Shown here: piece after piece, positions 28,383-37,800 of the stretch
How positions within the stretch are numbered: position 1 is the stretch's first letter
How the letters are laid out: every line of letters starts with the position of its first letter
Origin: Pandoraea sputorum
GTDB taxonomy: Bacteria; Pseudomonadota; Gammaproteobacteria; Burkholderiales; Burkholderiaceae
Direction of reading: 5' to 3'
Length of the DNA stretch: 64,000 nucleotides
Assembly: GCF_000814845.2 (NCBI RefSeq)
Contig: NZ_CP010431.2
Coordinates: forward strand, 2,604,001 to 2,668,000
Position numbers and translations under genes: made by a program
The notes under the pieces: generated by a model
The model's input: the letters and a program-made list of their open reading frames with translations, nothing else
The model's database searches: none
What the model was told of the DNA's origin: nothing

Positions 28383-29553
28383 GTCTTCTTCCTATGTCTC
28401 TAAGAAGTGGAAGCGATATGAGTTGCAGGATTGATAGCGCGGCCGCGAGCGCAAGTGCCACGCGGTAGCTTTCCCATGTGCAGATGAATGAACCTAGTAC
28501 AGCACCGAGAGGCATAAATCCCCAAGTGATCGATCGATATATCCCCGTGATTCGGCCGAGCACTCTTTCGGGAACAAAGCGCTGGCGATATGTAATAGAA
28601 ACGACATTCCATATCGCTAGGAAGAATCCGTAAATGAATAGCGCTAATGAGACAAACATTGGCGGCCCTCCGGTTAGTCCGACTAGAGGGAGGACTGTCA
28701 TGGCGAGGATGGACGCACAGATGAGCGGGAAATGGGGGAGGTTTGAGATGAGCTTTGTCGACAGAATCGTTCCAGTTAGGGACCCAAACGCGATCGATGA
28801 CATCATCAGGCCATAGCCGAATGTGGTGAGTCCCAGTCCGCTAGCACTGTCAAAGACATAAAGAGCAAAAGCTGAGCTCCATACGCCATAAGAAGTCATC
28901 ATTATTGATGCGACAAGAAGAGTTCCAAAAAGAGTTCGATCCTTAAGAGGGGTGAGTATCTGTTGTGGTTTGGTTCTTATTGGGTTTTTATGAATTGATT
29001 GGGGATTTTTTGGGTGGCCATGAATTAATATGATTCCTATTTGAATTACAATCAATGATTCTATCAGAGTTTTCGGGCCGCCAATTAATGCGGCGCCAGC
29101 GAGAATCGGAGCAATCAACTGTGAGAATGCTGCCTGCAACCCTAGAAATAATGAATTTATTTTTTTGAGATTTTGTTTTTGTGATATTTTCGGAATTGAT
29201 GTCTGGATTGCCAGCTCTGCCGAGATGTCGCCGATGGTTATGATTGTGGAGAGAACTATAAATTCAGAAAAATTTAATGATTCAAGGAGTATCAATACAA
29301 TAATAATCGAAAGTGATGTCAGCCTTATTAAGGAGCCTGATAAAATTATTTTTTTGAATGAGAGATGATCTATCGCAAACCCTACGAGGACCGGTGAAAA
29401 CAGCCAAGGAAGCTTCGATGCAGCAATCGACATACCTATGGCGGATGGGTCGCTGTTTAGGGAGATTGCAAGTACGGGAATCGAAGATCGAAAAATACCT
29501 TCTCCCAAGAAATTCAGTGTGATCATGGACCACATTGGCAGATTTCTTGACAT
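28360..29553 (-). CDS. MFS transporter in the A+T-rich operon
   Basis: The product is 397 aa with about 11-12 hydrophobic segments (MWSMITLNFLGEGIFRSSIP, then IIVLILLESLNFSEFIVLST and TLFGTLLVASIMMTSYG). It resembles exporters of small peptides or antibiotics. Its ATG shares one base with the TAA stop of the Ddl-like gene (TAATG), so translation is coupled. Two 60-base stretches inside it (29161-29220 and 29281-29340) each have 21 G+C of 60, against roughly 60 percent or more in flanking genes, which points to recent acquisition. Confidence 0.87.
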   Translation of the reverse strand: MSRNLPMWSMITLNFLGEGIFRSSIPVLAISLNSDPSAIGMSIAASKLPWLFSPVLVGFAIDHLSFKKIILSGSLIRLTSLSIIIVLILLESLNFSEFIVLSTIITIGDISAELAIQTSIPKISQKQNLKKINSLFLGLQAAFSQLIAPILAGAALIGGPKTLIESLIVIQIGIILIHGHPKNPQSIHKNPIRTKPQQILTPLKDRTLFGTLLVASIMMTSYGVWSSAFALYVFDSASGLGLTTFGYGLMMSSIAFGSLTGTILSTKLISNLPHFPLICASILAMTVLPLVGLTGGPPMFVSLALFIYGFFLAIWNVVSITYRQRFVPERVLGRITGIYRSITWGFMPLGAVLGSFICTWESYRVALALAAALSILQLISLPLLRDIGRRHAQRLSP

Positions 29554-30485
29554 TACGGCCGATATTTTCTGGAGGTTTCGATCGTTTCGATCAATCTAGA
29601 TATCAGGTCTTCATAGTCCCAGTTCAGGGCGTATCCCATTTGAGCCAGGTTCCCATGTCTCGATAGCCCTGGAAGTGTGTTCACTTCCAGAAACCAGGGG
29701 GCTGTGTCGTTGAGGATGAAATCAACACGTGCAAATCCTCTGCAACCCAGCGATGAGTAGATGCTGAGTGCCATTTCCTTGAGTGAGAATTCCTCGGATT
29801 TTGAGATTTCCGCCGGACAGAGATAGGCGCGACGTGAATTGCCGCACTTAACGTCGAAGCTATAGAACTGTTCGTCGTGCCGTGTTTCGAGTAGGGGAAG
29901 CGCAACGGGAATGCCTGCAATTTCAATGATCCCGACGCTTATGTCTTTTCCCGGTACGAACTGTGCGGCGACAAATAGCGGCAGTTCGTCGTTAGCCGCC
30001 GAGGAAGCCCAGTCGTAGAAGTCGTTGGCACTGGATAAGATCCGGGCGCCTTGACTGCATCCATTGGCCGCAGGTTTAACGAATACCTGCGACCCCAACG
30101 TTCTGAAAAGTTCACGGGGCTCAGGTAATCGTCCGCGCCTGAGATCGATCAGTCTCGATCGGGGAGTGCGAAGGCCGGAGCTTTCAGCAATCGCGTTGGC
30201 AAACGGCTTGAAGTATGCAGCGGCACTTGCTGCAACGCCTGAACCCGAATAGGGGATACGCAACAGATCAAGGGCACCTTGGAGTTTTCCGTCCTCGCCA
30301 TACCAGCCGTGCGTAGTGAGAAAGGCGCATTCGATTTGCTCAAGTTCACGGAAGTCGAGTTCCGCGGCATCGAAAAGTGTCGTGCTGATACCAAGTGATA
30401 TGCACGCTTCGCGGACGTGCTTTCCGGAAAGAAGCGCCCCGGGACGCTCAGGGCCGTAGCCTCCGGTGATGATGCCCAGTTGCAT
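29553..30485 (-). CDS. ATP-grasp ligase, D-Ala-D-Ala ligase-like
   Basis: The product is 310 aa. GGAG lies 5 bases before the ATG. Ddl landmarks are present in order: GGYGPERPG (E13 for the substrate amine), TTHGWYGEDGKLQGALDLL, IPYSGSGVAASA, the ATP-grasp lysine in VFVKPAANGCSQGA, FARVDFIL and EVNTLPGL. The region after EVNTLPG reads SRHGN where housekeeping Ddl has a Ser-His-Ser-Leu run, so the subsite for the second amino acid looks altered. It likely joins two amino acids with ATP. It is first in an operon with an exporter, a cysteine enzyme and a PLP enzyme, not in a dcw cluster, so a specialised ligase is favoured over cell-wall Ddl. Confidence 0.85.
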   Translation of the reverse strand: MQLGIITGGYGPERPGALLSGKHVREACISLGISTTLFDAAELDFRELEQIECAFLTTHGWYGEDGKLQGALDLLRIPYSGSGVAASAAAYFKPFANAIAESSGLRTPRSRLIDLRRGRLPEPRELFRTLGSQVFVKPAANGCSQGARILSSANDFYDWASSAANDELPLFVAAQFVPGKDISVGIIEIAGIPVALPLLETRHDEQFYSFDVKCGNSRRAYLCPAEISKSEEFSLKEMALSIYSSLGCRGFARVDFILNDTAPWFLEVNTLPGLSRHGNLAQMGYALNWDYEDLISRLIETIETSRKYRP

Positions 30486-30674
30486 GGCACTCCCCCCATC
30501 CTTTGCGAAAATCGCAGACCAAAGGTGACGGGGGGTTGAGCGGTATTAGAGCAGAAAAGGCTCTGTTACTCATGATTCGGCGGATGGGAATTTTCTGAGA
30601 TTTTTTCGCAGATGGAGACGTGGCGGGTCGCGTCCAAGCGATATAAAGACGTCACCATTTTCCCACCCTCCAGC

Positions 30675-31106
30675 TTACTGACGCATCCCGATCGCCAGAC
30701 GGTTGAACGCGCTCATCAATGCGATGGCGAACGTCAGGTCGGCGATTTCGGCGTCGGTGAAGTGTTCGCGCAGCGGGTTGAAGTCTTCGTCCGGGGCGTT
30801 GGTGCGATCGATGGCGCCGACAGAGTCGGCCCAGGCGAGGGCGGCACGCTCACGGTCGCTGAACTGCGAGCTCACCCGCCAGCCGCCGACGCTGTCGATT
30901 TTGGCATCGGCCATGCCACCGGCGCGCAGCGCCTTGCTGTGCATCTCCAGGCAGAAGGCACATCCATTGATCTGCGACACGCGCAGATAAACCAGCTCGA
31001 TCAGCGGTTTGCCGAGACTGCTTTTCTCCAACGCCTTTTTCGTGGCGACGAACCCTTGATAGGCATCGTTCGACAGCGTGAAATAGGACAGGCGAAGCGT
31101 ACTCAT
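30675..31106 (-). CDS. AhpD-like alkylhydroperoxidase / CMD family protein
   Basis: The product is 143 aa from ATG 31106, with GGAG 7 bases upstream. NGCAFCLEMHSKALR has the CxxCxxxH redox site (C49, C52, H56). The rest, VGAIDRTNAPDEDF and LTFAIALMSAFNRLAIGMR, is the standard AhpD-like helical core. It likely reduces peroxides with a thiol partner. It is divergent from a MocR regulator (31254), a common pairing, and therefore is a likely target of that regulator. Confidence 0.88.
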   Translation of the reverse strand: MSTLRLSYFTLSNDAYQGFVATKKALEKSSLGKPLIELVYLRVSQINGCAFCLEMHSKALRAGGMADAKIDSVGGWRVSSQFSDRERAALAWADSVGAIDRTNAPDEDFNPLREHFTDAEIADLTFAIALMSAFNRLAIGMRQ

Positions 31107-31253
31107 CGAAATTCTCCAGAAATTAACTGAGCAAGGGGCATGGGTTAAGGCTTGATGCGAACTGCAGGGGGATTGTCGCAACGTCACCAATTTACGAGAA
31201 TCATGGCCTAGTAGTCAGATGCAAGAATTGACGGAATCAATGGGACATCGCGA

Positions 31254-32699
31254 ATGGATTTTCCGCTTTTAAGTCCGCACCTGAAGCCCGGCCCGGGTGA
31301 CGACGCACCGCTCTACCTCCAGCTGTATCGCCGCTATCGCGACGCCATCGCCTCCGGCAAACTCCGGGCGGGCGACCGCGTGCCGTCCGTGCGTAGCCTT
31401 GCCAGCGAACTCAATCTCGCCCGTGGCACAGTCGAGCTGGCCTATCAGATGCTCACCAGCGAAGGCTATTTCTCACCGCGCGGCGCGGCCGGGACGTTCG
31501 TGTCGCCACGACTCGAACACCTTAGCGAGACGGCCGCGCCGGTCGTCACTCCGGCAACTCCCGTGCCCCCGCCGCGTGATGCGCTCGCGGCCGTCGGTGC
31601 GCCGCGTCCGTTCCAACTGGGCCTTCCCGCATTGGATGCATTCCCCCGCAAGACGTGGGTGCGTCTGGCCGGACGAAGTCTGCGCGTCATGGACCTCGCA
31701 TCGATGGCCTATCCCGATCCCGCCGGGTACGCGCCGTTGCGCCATGCCATTGCCACCTATCTCGGAATCTCTCGCGGCATCGCATGCTCCGCGCAGCAGG
31801 TTTTCGTCACGGCGGGCTATCGTGCCGCCCTCGATCTCGTGTGCCGGACGTTGATCGAGCCCGGCGCGCAAGGCTGGTTCGAAGAACCGGGATACCCTTA
31901 CGCACGGCACTTTCTGACGAGCGTCGGTATGCGCCTCGCAGCGATCCCGGTCGACGAAGAGGGGCTTAACGTGGAAGAGGGCGTGCGCCGCGCTCCGAAA
32001 GCTCGCTTCGCCGTCGTGACCCCGACCCATCAGAGTCCCACCGGGGCGACGATGTCCTTACCCCGGCGGCTCGCACTGCTCGAATGGGCAAGCGAGCAGC
32101 AGTCGTGGATTGTGGAAGACGACTACGACAGCGAGTTTCGCTATCACGGGCGTCCATTGCCCGCGCTCAAGAGTCTCGATCACGACGGCCGGGTGCTGTA
32201 CACCGGCACGTTCAGCAAAGTGCTGTTCCCCGGACTTCGGCTTGCGTACCTTGTGGTGCCCGACGTCCATATCGAGCGTTTTACGCAGGCCGCCAATCAA
32301 CTGGGCGGACCGGGCTCGGTCCACGTGCAGACGACGGTAGCGGACTTCATGGAGCAGGGGCATTTCGCACGGCACCTGCGCAAAATGCGGGCGTTGTACG
32401 CCGAACGGCGCGGCTATCTCGTCGATGCGCTGGCCGACGTCTTTGGCGAAGACCTGTACGTGCAGCCACAGGCTGGCGGCATTCAGACGCTGGCGTATCT
32501 GCGCCACGCTCTCGCCGAACGGGACGACGAAACCATCTCGCTTGCCGCCCACGCGCAAGGCCTGGCGGTGCACGGGCTGCGCCACTGGTACGGCAACACG
32601 CCATCTCGGTCTGCGTTGCTCCTCGGCTTCACCAACATCCCGGATAGCGCGACGGCACGGGCGCTGAGCCTGCGATTGCGCGCGTCGATAGCGGGCTGA
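31254..32699 (+). CDS. MocR-family PLP-dependent transcriptional regulator
   Basis: The product is 481 aa. The N-terminal GntR winged helix (QLYRRYRDAIASGKLRAGDR, VPSVRSLASELNLARGTVEL) is fused to a class-I aminotransferase domain with the PLP lysine K322 in TGTFSKVLFPGLRLAY. The family binds PLP as a sensory ligand and controls neighbouring genes, often vitamin B6 or amino-acid genes (PdxR, GabR). Divergent from the AhpD-like gene; effector unknown. Confidence 0.93.
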   Translation: MDFPLLSPHLKPGPGDDAPLYLQLYRRYRDAIASGKLRAGDRVPSVRSLASELNLARGTVELAYQMLTSEGYFSPRGAAGTFVSPRLEHLSETAAPVVTPATPVPPPRDALAAVGAPRPFQLGLPALDAFPRKTWVRLAGRSLRVMDLASMAYPDPAGYAPLRHAIATYLGISRGIACSAQQVFVTAGYRAALDLVCRTLIEPGAQGWFEEPGYPYARHFLTSVGMRLAAIPVDEEGLNVEEGVRRAPKARFAVVTPTHQSPTGATMSLPRRLALLEWASEQQSWIVEDDYDSEFRYHGRPLPALKSLDHDGRVLYTGTFSKVLFPGLRLAYLVVPDVHIERFTQAANQLGGPGSVHVQTTVADFMEQGHFARHLRKMRALYAERRGYLVDALADVFGEDLYVQPQAGGIQTLAYLRHALAERDDETISLAAHAQGLAVHGLRHWYGNTPSRSALLLGFTNIPDSATARALSLRLRASIAG

Positions 32700-32892
32700 A
32701 CGAGGCCGGATCGAGCCGGTCGTCAGCGCCCATCGGAGTTTCGGGTCGGAGCGCCCGATAAGACCACGTCAGGACAGGTGCTTTCGAAACCCGCTATGCT
32801 TCGTTGACTGGCGCACGCGCGCCCCAAAAAAACACCGTGCCGGTGGCGACTCAGGCTCGCCCCGCGCCCCAAGCTTCTCAGGAGTCCCCCTC

Positions 32893-33834
32893 GTGGCAGC
32901 GTTCGACATCGACGATATCGTTTCTTCATTGCATTCTGCCCGCCTGCGCTGGCGCGACGGGCAGCGACGCCTGCTCGAACCCGGTGGTCGCGATCTGCCG
33001 TCGCGCGAGCGTCTCGCAGACATCGTCGTGCAACTCAAGGGCGCGCTGTTCCCCATGCGTCTCGGCCCGCTCGACCTGCACCAGCAAGGCGAAAACTACT
33101 ACGTCGGTCATACGCTGACGAGCGCACTGAACGGTCTGGCCGAGCAAGCACGCCTTGAATGGCGCTACAAGGCGCGTCACGACGCCGCCATCACGGCAAC
33201 GCTCATCGAAGAGCGTGCGCATTCCGCCATTCAACAATTCGCAGGCAAGTTGCCTGAGATTCGCGATTTGCTCGATCAGGATGTGCTCGCCGCCTATCAG
33301 GGCGATCCGGCGGCGGGCAGCGTCGACGAAGTGTTGATCTGCTATCCGGGCATCCACGCGATGATTCATCACCGCATCGCCCACGAGCTGTACCGGCTCG
33401 AACTGCCGCTGCTCGCCCGCATCATCGCCGAGCAGGCACACTCCGAAACCGGGATCGATATCCATCCGGGCGCGCGCATCGGTGCGGGCTTTTTCATCGA
33501 TCACGGGACTGGTGTCGTTATTGGCGAGACGGCCATTCTCGGCCAGCGTGTGCGCGTGTATCAGGCGGTCACGCTGGGGGCCAAACGCTTCCCGGCCGAC
33601 GACGACGGCAACCCGCGCAAAGGCCTTGCGCGTCACCCGATCGTCGAGGACAACGTCGTCATCTATGCCGGTGCGACGATTCTGGGTCGCGTCACCATCG
33701 GCGAAGGCTCCGTCATTGGCGGCAATGTGTGGCTCACGCAAGACGTGCCACCGTTTAGCAACATCACGCAGGCACGCTCGCGCACCGAAGCTGGCTCACC
33801 GCCTGTCTCCGGCTGCGATAACGATCGTTCCTGA
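32893..33834 (+). CDS. epsC: Serine O-acetyltransferase, EpsC type
   Basis: The product is 313 aa from GTG 32893, with GGAG about 8 bases upstream. The N-terminal helical domain is followed by the left-handed beta-helix: ETGIDIHPGARIGAGFFIDH, GTGVVIGETAILGQRVRVYQ and GATILGRVTIGEGSVIGGNV. This is the EpsC/CysE hexapeptide-repeat acyltransferase core. It makes O-acetylserine from Ser and acetyl-CoA, the first step to cysteine. At 313 aa it is longer than CysE and matches the EpsC subgroup. No cysteine-synthase gene is adjacent. Confidence 0.9.
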   Translation: MAAFDIDDIVSSLHSARLRWRDGQRRLLEPGGRDLPSRERLADIVVQLKGALFPMRLGPLDLHQQGENYYVGHTLTSALNGLAEQARLEWRYKARHDAAITATLIEERAHSAIQQFAGKLPEIRDLLDQDVLAAYQGDPAAGSVDEVLICYPGIHAMIHHRIAHELYRLELPLLARIIAEQAHSETGIDIHPGARIGAGFFIDHGTGVVIGETAILGQRVRVYQAVTLGAKRFPADDDGNPRKGLARHPIVEDNVVIYAGATILGRVTIGEGSVIGGNVWLTQDVPPFSNITQARSRTEAGSPPVSGCDNDRS

Positions 33835-33852
33835 TGTAAGCGACGCGCGTCG

Positions 33853-34875
33853 TCAGACCGGTGCCGGCGGCGCAGCGATGCGCGCACGCACCTCCGGCGA
33901 CGCGAGGCACGTCGTCACCGCTTCGAAGCCCGGCGAGCCTGCATACGGCGCGACGCGCACCGGCGGGCTATGATTCGCCGGGCAAAGGACGACGGCTTCG
34001 TCACTGCCCACAGCGCTCAGGTCGAGAATCGACGACGAGCGCGTCATCATGAAAAGCGGGTGTGCACGCGTGCGCGCCCGCATGCGCAGATAGCGAATCA
34101 GCGCCTCTTGCGTCGGCTGTGCCAGATCCTGCTCGATCATGTCGACGACCAGCGCACCGGCACGATCGGCTTCCAACGCCGTCACCAGAATCGTCAATGC
34201 ATCGGAGGGTTCTGCGCCATCGTCCACTAGCCAGATCAGCGCCTGATCGACACGTCGTTGCAGCGCATTGTCGATCGAAGCCTTGCCAGAGGCCACCACG
34301 CGCGGCGGGTCCAATCGGTCCAGTCCAAGAAACGCGCCGTTCGGCAGGGCTTGCGCCAGACGCATCGCCAGTCGTGTCTTCCCGCTACCCAGCGAGCCGA
34401 TGATGTAGTTCAGCGCACGAATGTCGCGCATTTCGAACCACTCGCCGCCCCAAGGCCAGGGGAGTTCGAAGGCGACACTCGGTGCCGCTTCTTCAACAAG
34501 GCCTGGCAATTCGCCGCGATTGGGCATTCTGCCGCTTGCGAGTTCGGCACGAAGGCTTCGCACCGTCTCCAGTCGACGCAGTCGCTCTCGGATCTCTGCA
34601 TCGAGTGAGTGTTCGTGCGCCTCAAGGGCTGTCGACAACGTTTGGGCATTGCCCTTCAAGACACTCGCGACCTGCGCGAGGCTCAGGCCCAATGCCCGAA
34701 GCGCGACGACTTCGGACGCGCGCGCCATCTCGGCACTGTCATACGTGCGATAACCGGCCGAGGATCGTTTCGGCGACAGCAGGCCGTGCTGCTCGTACAA
34801 CCGAAGCGCCTTATTCGAGACGCCAAGCCGCCGCGCCGCTTCGGACGCATTCAGACTCACCACAGAATCCTTCAT
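33853..34875 (-). CDS. MerR-type HTH fused to a P-loop ATPase domain
   Basis: The product is 340 aa. Residues 1-110 are a MerR HTH and coiled coil (ASEAARRLGVSNKALRLYEQ, HGLLSPKRSSAGYRTY). Residues about 145-330 hold an ATPase-like domain with Walker A GSLGSGKT (160-167) and a Walker B candidate ALVVDMIEQD (D245). Ordinary MerR proteins lack an ATPase. The role is unknown; nucleotide-dependent regulation is an inference. It is divergent from the penicillin acylase gene (35093), where a TetR-like palindrome sits in the shared region. Confidence 0.82.
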   Translation of the reverse strand: MKDSVVSLNASEAARRLGVSNKALRLYEQHGLLSPKRSSAGYRTYDSAEMARASEVVALRALGLSLAQVASVLKGNAQTLSTALEAHEHSLDAEIRERLRRLETVRSLRAELASGRMPNRGELPGLVEEAAPSVAFELPWPWGGEWFEMRDIRALNYIIGSLGSGKTRLAMRLAQALPNGAFLGLDRLDPPRVVASGKASIDNALQRRVDQALIWLVDDGAEPSDALTILVTALEADRAGALVVDMIEQDLAQPTQEALIRYLRMRARTRAHPLFMMTRSSSILDLSAVGSDEAVVLCPANHSPPVRVAPYAGSPGFEAVTTCLASPEVRARIAAPPAPV

Positions 34876-35027
34876 CGTTCACCTCTTGGTGTTGATCGGG
34901 GTGACGCCATCGTCGAGCCGTCCCCAAGGGGCAGGTCAAGCCTTTGCGATCTGTCGGGACGATTCACGACCGCTCCATACGCTACGCAAGCCCCGGATAA
35001 CTGTCGAGTTATCTTCTGAATAATTAA

Positions 35028-35041
35028 CCGACCGGTCGGTT
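35028..35041. promoter_or_regulatory. Palindrome ACCGACCGGTCGGT, TetR-type operator
   Basis: A perfect 14-base palindrome 51 bases upstream of the penicillin acylase start. The sequence is the classic core of many TetR-family operators. No TetR gene is in the window, so the binding protein would be encoded elsewhere; the adjacent MerR-ATPase is not expected to bind this shape. Confidence 0.6.
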
Positions 35042-35092
35042 ATTGTCATGTTAGGCTTCAATGCACATCCTCAAAAAACTACGGAGACATCG

Positions 35093-37786
35093 ATGACTTT
35101 GAATTTCTGCTCGCCTGTTTCAGTGAGTGCAACGCCCACTGGCATTCGACATCAAGCTGCGAGTCCCGGCCGTAGTCGGGTTTCGCTGGTGTGTGCAAGC
35201 GTATCGGCGGCGCTGGTGAGTCTGGCGCTGGTCGCCCCGAGCGTTGCGAGTGCCGCGCCGGGCGCAACAGGAGCAAAAGGAGCACCGGCGGCCACCGCCG
35301 TCGACAAAGTCCCGGGGCGTACCGACGTCACCATCAAGCGCGACGAATTCGGTGTGCCGCATATCTACGCATCGACGACATACGCGCTGTTCTACGGCTA
35401 CGGCTACGCCATTGCGCAGGATCGTCTGTTCCAGATGGAGATGGCGCGACGCAGCACGCAGGGCACCGTGGCGGAAGTGCTGGGCGAGAAATTCGTGGAC
35501 TTCGACAAGTCGATTCGCGGCAACTACTGGCCCGCATCGATCCGTCGCCAACTGGCCGATCTGCCGCAGCGCGAGCGGGATATTCTCGACGGCTATGCCG
35601 CTGGCATGAACGCGTGGATCGCGCAGATCCGCGCGAAGCCGGACCAGCGCATGCCCAGGCAATTCAACGACTTCGGTTTCCAGCCGACGAACTGGGACGC
35701 GTTCGACGTCGCCATGGTCTTCGTGGGGACGATGGCGAATCGCTTCTCCGATGCGACGAGCGAGATCGACAACCTTGCGTTGGTCACCGCACTCAAGGAC
35801 AAGTACGGTGCGCAGAAGGGTATGGCGTTGTTCAACGAGCTGAAGTGGATCGTCAATCCGGATGCGCCGTCGACGGTACCCGCGTCGGACGGCGTCTATC
35901 CGGTGAAGGTCGGCCCGGCGACCGGCGCGGCCATGCAACCCCTCGCACGCTACGACGGACCGGCGCCGATGTTCGCGCGACTGGCACGCGGCAACGACGG
36001 CGGGCTTCTGCATGAGGACACAGAAACCAATGCCGCGACGATGCTCGCGCAATTTGCCGAGTCGGGCCAGCCGGGTCTCGCCGGTTTCCCCACGACGAGC
36101 AATATGTGGATCGTCGGCAAGGGCAAAGCACGCGACGCTCGCGCAATCATGCTCAACGGCCCGCAGTTCGGCTGGTTTGCACCGGCCTACACCTATGGCA
36201 TCGGCCTGCATGGCGCGGGCTTCGATCTCGTCGGCAATACGCCGTTCGGCTACCCCTGCATTCTGTTCGGTCATAACGGCAAGGTGTCCTGGGGCTCGAC
36301 GGCGGGCTTCGGCGACGACATCGACATCTATGCGGAGAAGCTCGACCCGGCCAATCCGAACCGCTACTTCCACAACGGTCAGTGGCACGACATGGAAAAG
36401 CGCGTCGATATCATCAAGGTGAAGGGCGGGGCGCCGGTCGTGCAGGAGGTGTATCGGACCGTGCATGGCATCGTGATGCAACGCGACGCTAAGCAGCCGA
36501 TTGCCTACGCCAAGGCGCGCGCGTGGGATGGCCTCGAAGTGCAGTCGCTGCTCGCGTGGACGCATCAGGCGCAGGCGCAGGACTGGAAGTCGTGGACGGC
36601 GCAGGCCGCGCGTCACGCGTTGACCATTAACTGGTACTACGCCGACGTGTCCGGCAATATCGGCTACGTCCACACGGGCGCTTATCCGGCGCGTCAGCCT
36701 GGCCATGATCCGCGTCTGCCGGTGCCGGGTACCGGCGAGTGGGACTGGAAGGGACTGCTGCCGTTTTCCACCAACCCGAAGGTCTACAACCCGAAGCAGG
36801 GCTGGATCGCCAACTGGAACAATTCGCCACAGAAGGGGTACCCGGCGAGCGATTTGTTTGCGTTCCTGTGGGGCGGCGCGGACCGCGTGGTCGAGATCGA
36901 CAAACGGATCGAAGCGCACGACAAGCTCGGTGTCGACGAGATGTGGCAGATCCTCAAGGATACGAGTGCGGTGGACGTCAATCGTCGTCACTTCCTGCCG
37001 TTCATCGAACGCGCGACGGCGAACCTCCCGGCCAGCGACGCACGCCGTCAACTCGCTATGCAACTGACCGCATGGAATGGCCTGAGTCGTGATGAGAAGC
37101 ACACGGGGCATTACGACACAGCAGGTCCGGCCGTCATGGACGCGTGGCTGAGCGCCATGCTCAAGCGTACGCTCGGTCAGGTCGTTCCCGCGCCGTACGA
37201 CAAGTGGTTCCTGGCAAGCGGTTACGCCGCCCCGCAGGACGGCCCGACGGGGTCGCTCAATATCGGCAACGGCAGCAAGGTGTTGTACGAGGCGCTGCGC
37301 GGTGACAAGGCAAGCGTGCCGCAAACGTTCGATATCTTCGACGGCAAGCGTCAGGACGACGTCATTCTGGCGGCGCTGGACGACACCATCGCGTCGCTCA
37401 AGACGAAGCTTGGCCCCGACATGGCCACGTGGCGCGCGCCCACCGTGCCGCTGACGTTCCGCGCCAACAACTTCTTCGGCGTGCCGCAGGCCAACGCGAA
37501 CGAAGCGGTGCGCACGCCCGTCTACATGAACCGGGGCACGGAGAACGATCTGATCGTGTTCGGACCGAAGGATAGCGCCGCGAAGGTCGAAGCGTTCGAC
37601 GTCGTCGCACCGGGACAGAGCGGCTTCATCGCGCCGGACGGCACTCGCTCGCCGCACTATGCGGATCAGGTGGAGATGTACACGTCGTTCGGCCGGAAGC
37701 CCCTGTGGCACGACACGGCGGACGTGAACCGGGCGGCAAAGTCGGTGGAGCGACTGCGTATCGAGCGGGTGTCAGACAGTGAATAA
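35093..37786 (+). CDS. pac: Penicillin G acylase
   Basis: The product is an 897 aa precursor from ATG 35093 (GGAG 6 bases upstream). A signal peptide ends near SVASAA. The alpha region is followed by a spacer and the autocatalytic cleavage site PTT/SNMW, making S336 (codon 36098-36100) the N-terminal nucleophile of the beta subunit. From there, stretches such as [20 protein letters not shown] and [20 protein letters not shown] match what I recall of the E. coli enzyme almost exactly. It is an Ntn hydrolase that removes phenylacetyl groups from penicillin G and related amides in the periplasm. Its natural role is probably scavenging aromatic amides. Confidence 0.95.
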   Translation: MTLNFCSPVSVSATPTGIRHQAASPGRSRVSLVCASVSAALVSLALVAPSVASAAPGATGAKGAPAATAVDKVPGRTDVTIKRDEFGVPHIYASTTYALFYGYGYAIAQDRLFQMEMARRSTQGTVAEVLGEKFVDFDKSIRGNYWPASIRRQLADLPQRERDILDGYAAGMNAWIAQIRAKPDQRMPRQFNDFGFQPTNWDAFDVAMVFVGTMANRFSDATSEIDNLALVTALKDKYGAQKGMALFNELKWIVNPDAPSTVPASDGVYPVKVGPATGAAMQPLARYDGPAPMFARLARGNDGGLLHEDTETNAATMLAQFAESGQPGLAGFPTTSNMWIVGKGKARDARAIMLNGPQFGWFAPAYTYGIGLHGAGFDLVGNTPFGYPCILFGHNGKVSWGSTAGFGDDIDIYAEKLDPANPNRYFHNGQWHDMEKRVDIIKVKGGAPVVQEVYRTVHGIVMQRDAKQPIAYAKARAWDGLEVQSLLAWTHQAQAQDWKSWTAQAARHALTINWYYADVSGNIGYVHTGAYPARQPGHDPRLPVPGTGEWDWKGLLPFSTNPKVYNPKQGWIANWNNSPQKGYPASDLFAFLWGGADRVVEIDKRIEAHDKLGVDEMWQILKDTSAVDVNRRHFLPFIERATANLPASDARRQLAMQLTAWNGLSRDEKHTGHYDTAGPAVMDAWLSAMLKRTLGQVVPAPYDKWFLASGYAAPQDGPTGSLNIGNGSKVLYEALRGDKASVPQTFDIFDGKRQDDVILAALDDTIASLKTKLGPDMATWRAPTVPLTFRANNFFGVPQANANEAVRTPVYMNRGTENDLIVFGPKDSAAKVEAFDVVAPGQSGFIAPDGTRSPHYADQVEMYTSFGRKPLWHDTADVNRAAKSVERLRIERVSDSE

Positions 37787-37800
37787 GTCGCACTAAGCCG

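Noticed and set aside
30548..30564. Hairpin AGAGC/GCTCT upstream of the Ddl-like operon as a terminator
   Set aside because: Short stem without a T-run in the direction of transcription; may be chance.
26600..30700. Insertion sequence or transposase flanking the A+T-rich operon
   Set aside because: No transposase-like frame or terminal inverted repeats seen at either side.
35120..37711. 863-codon open frame antisense to penicillin acylase
   Set aside because: Shadow frame common in high-GC genes; Arg/His-rich translation, and the plus-strand protein is clearly pac.
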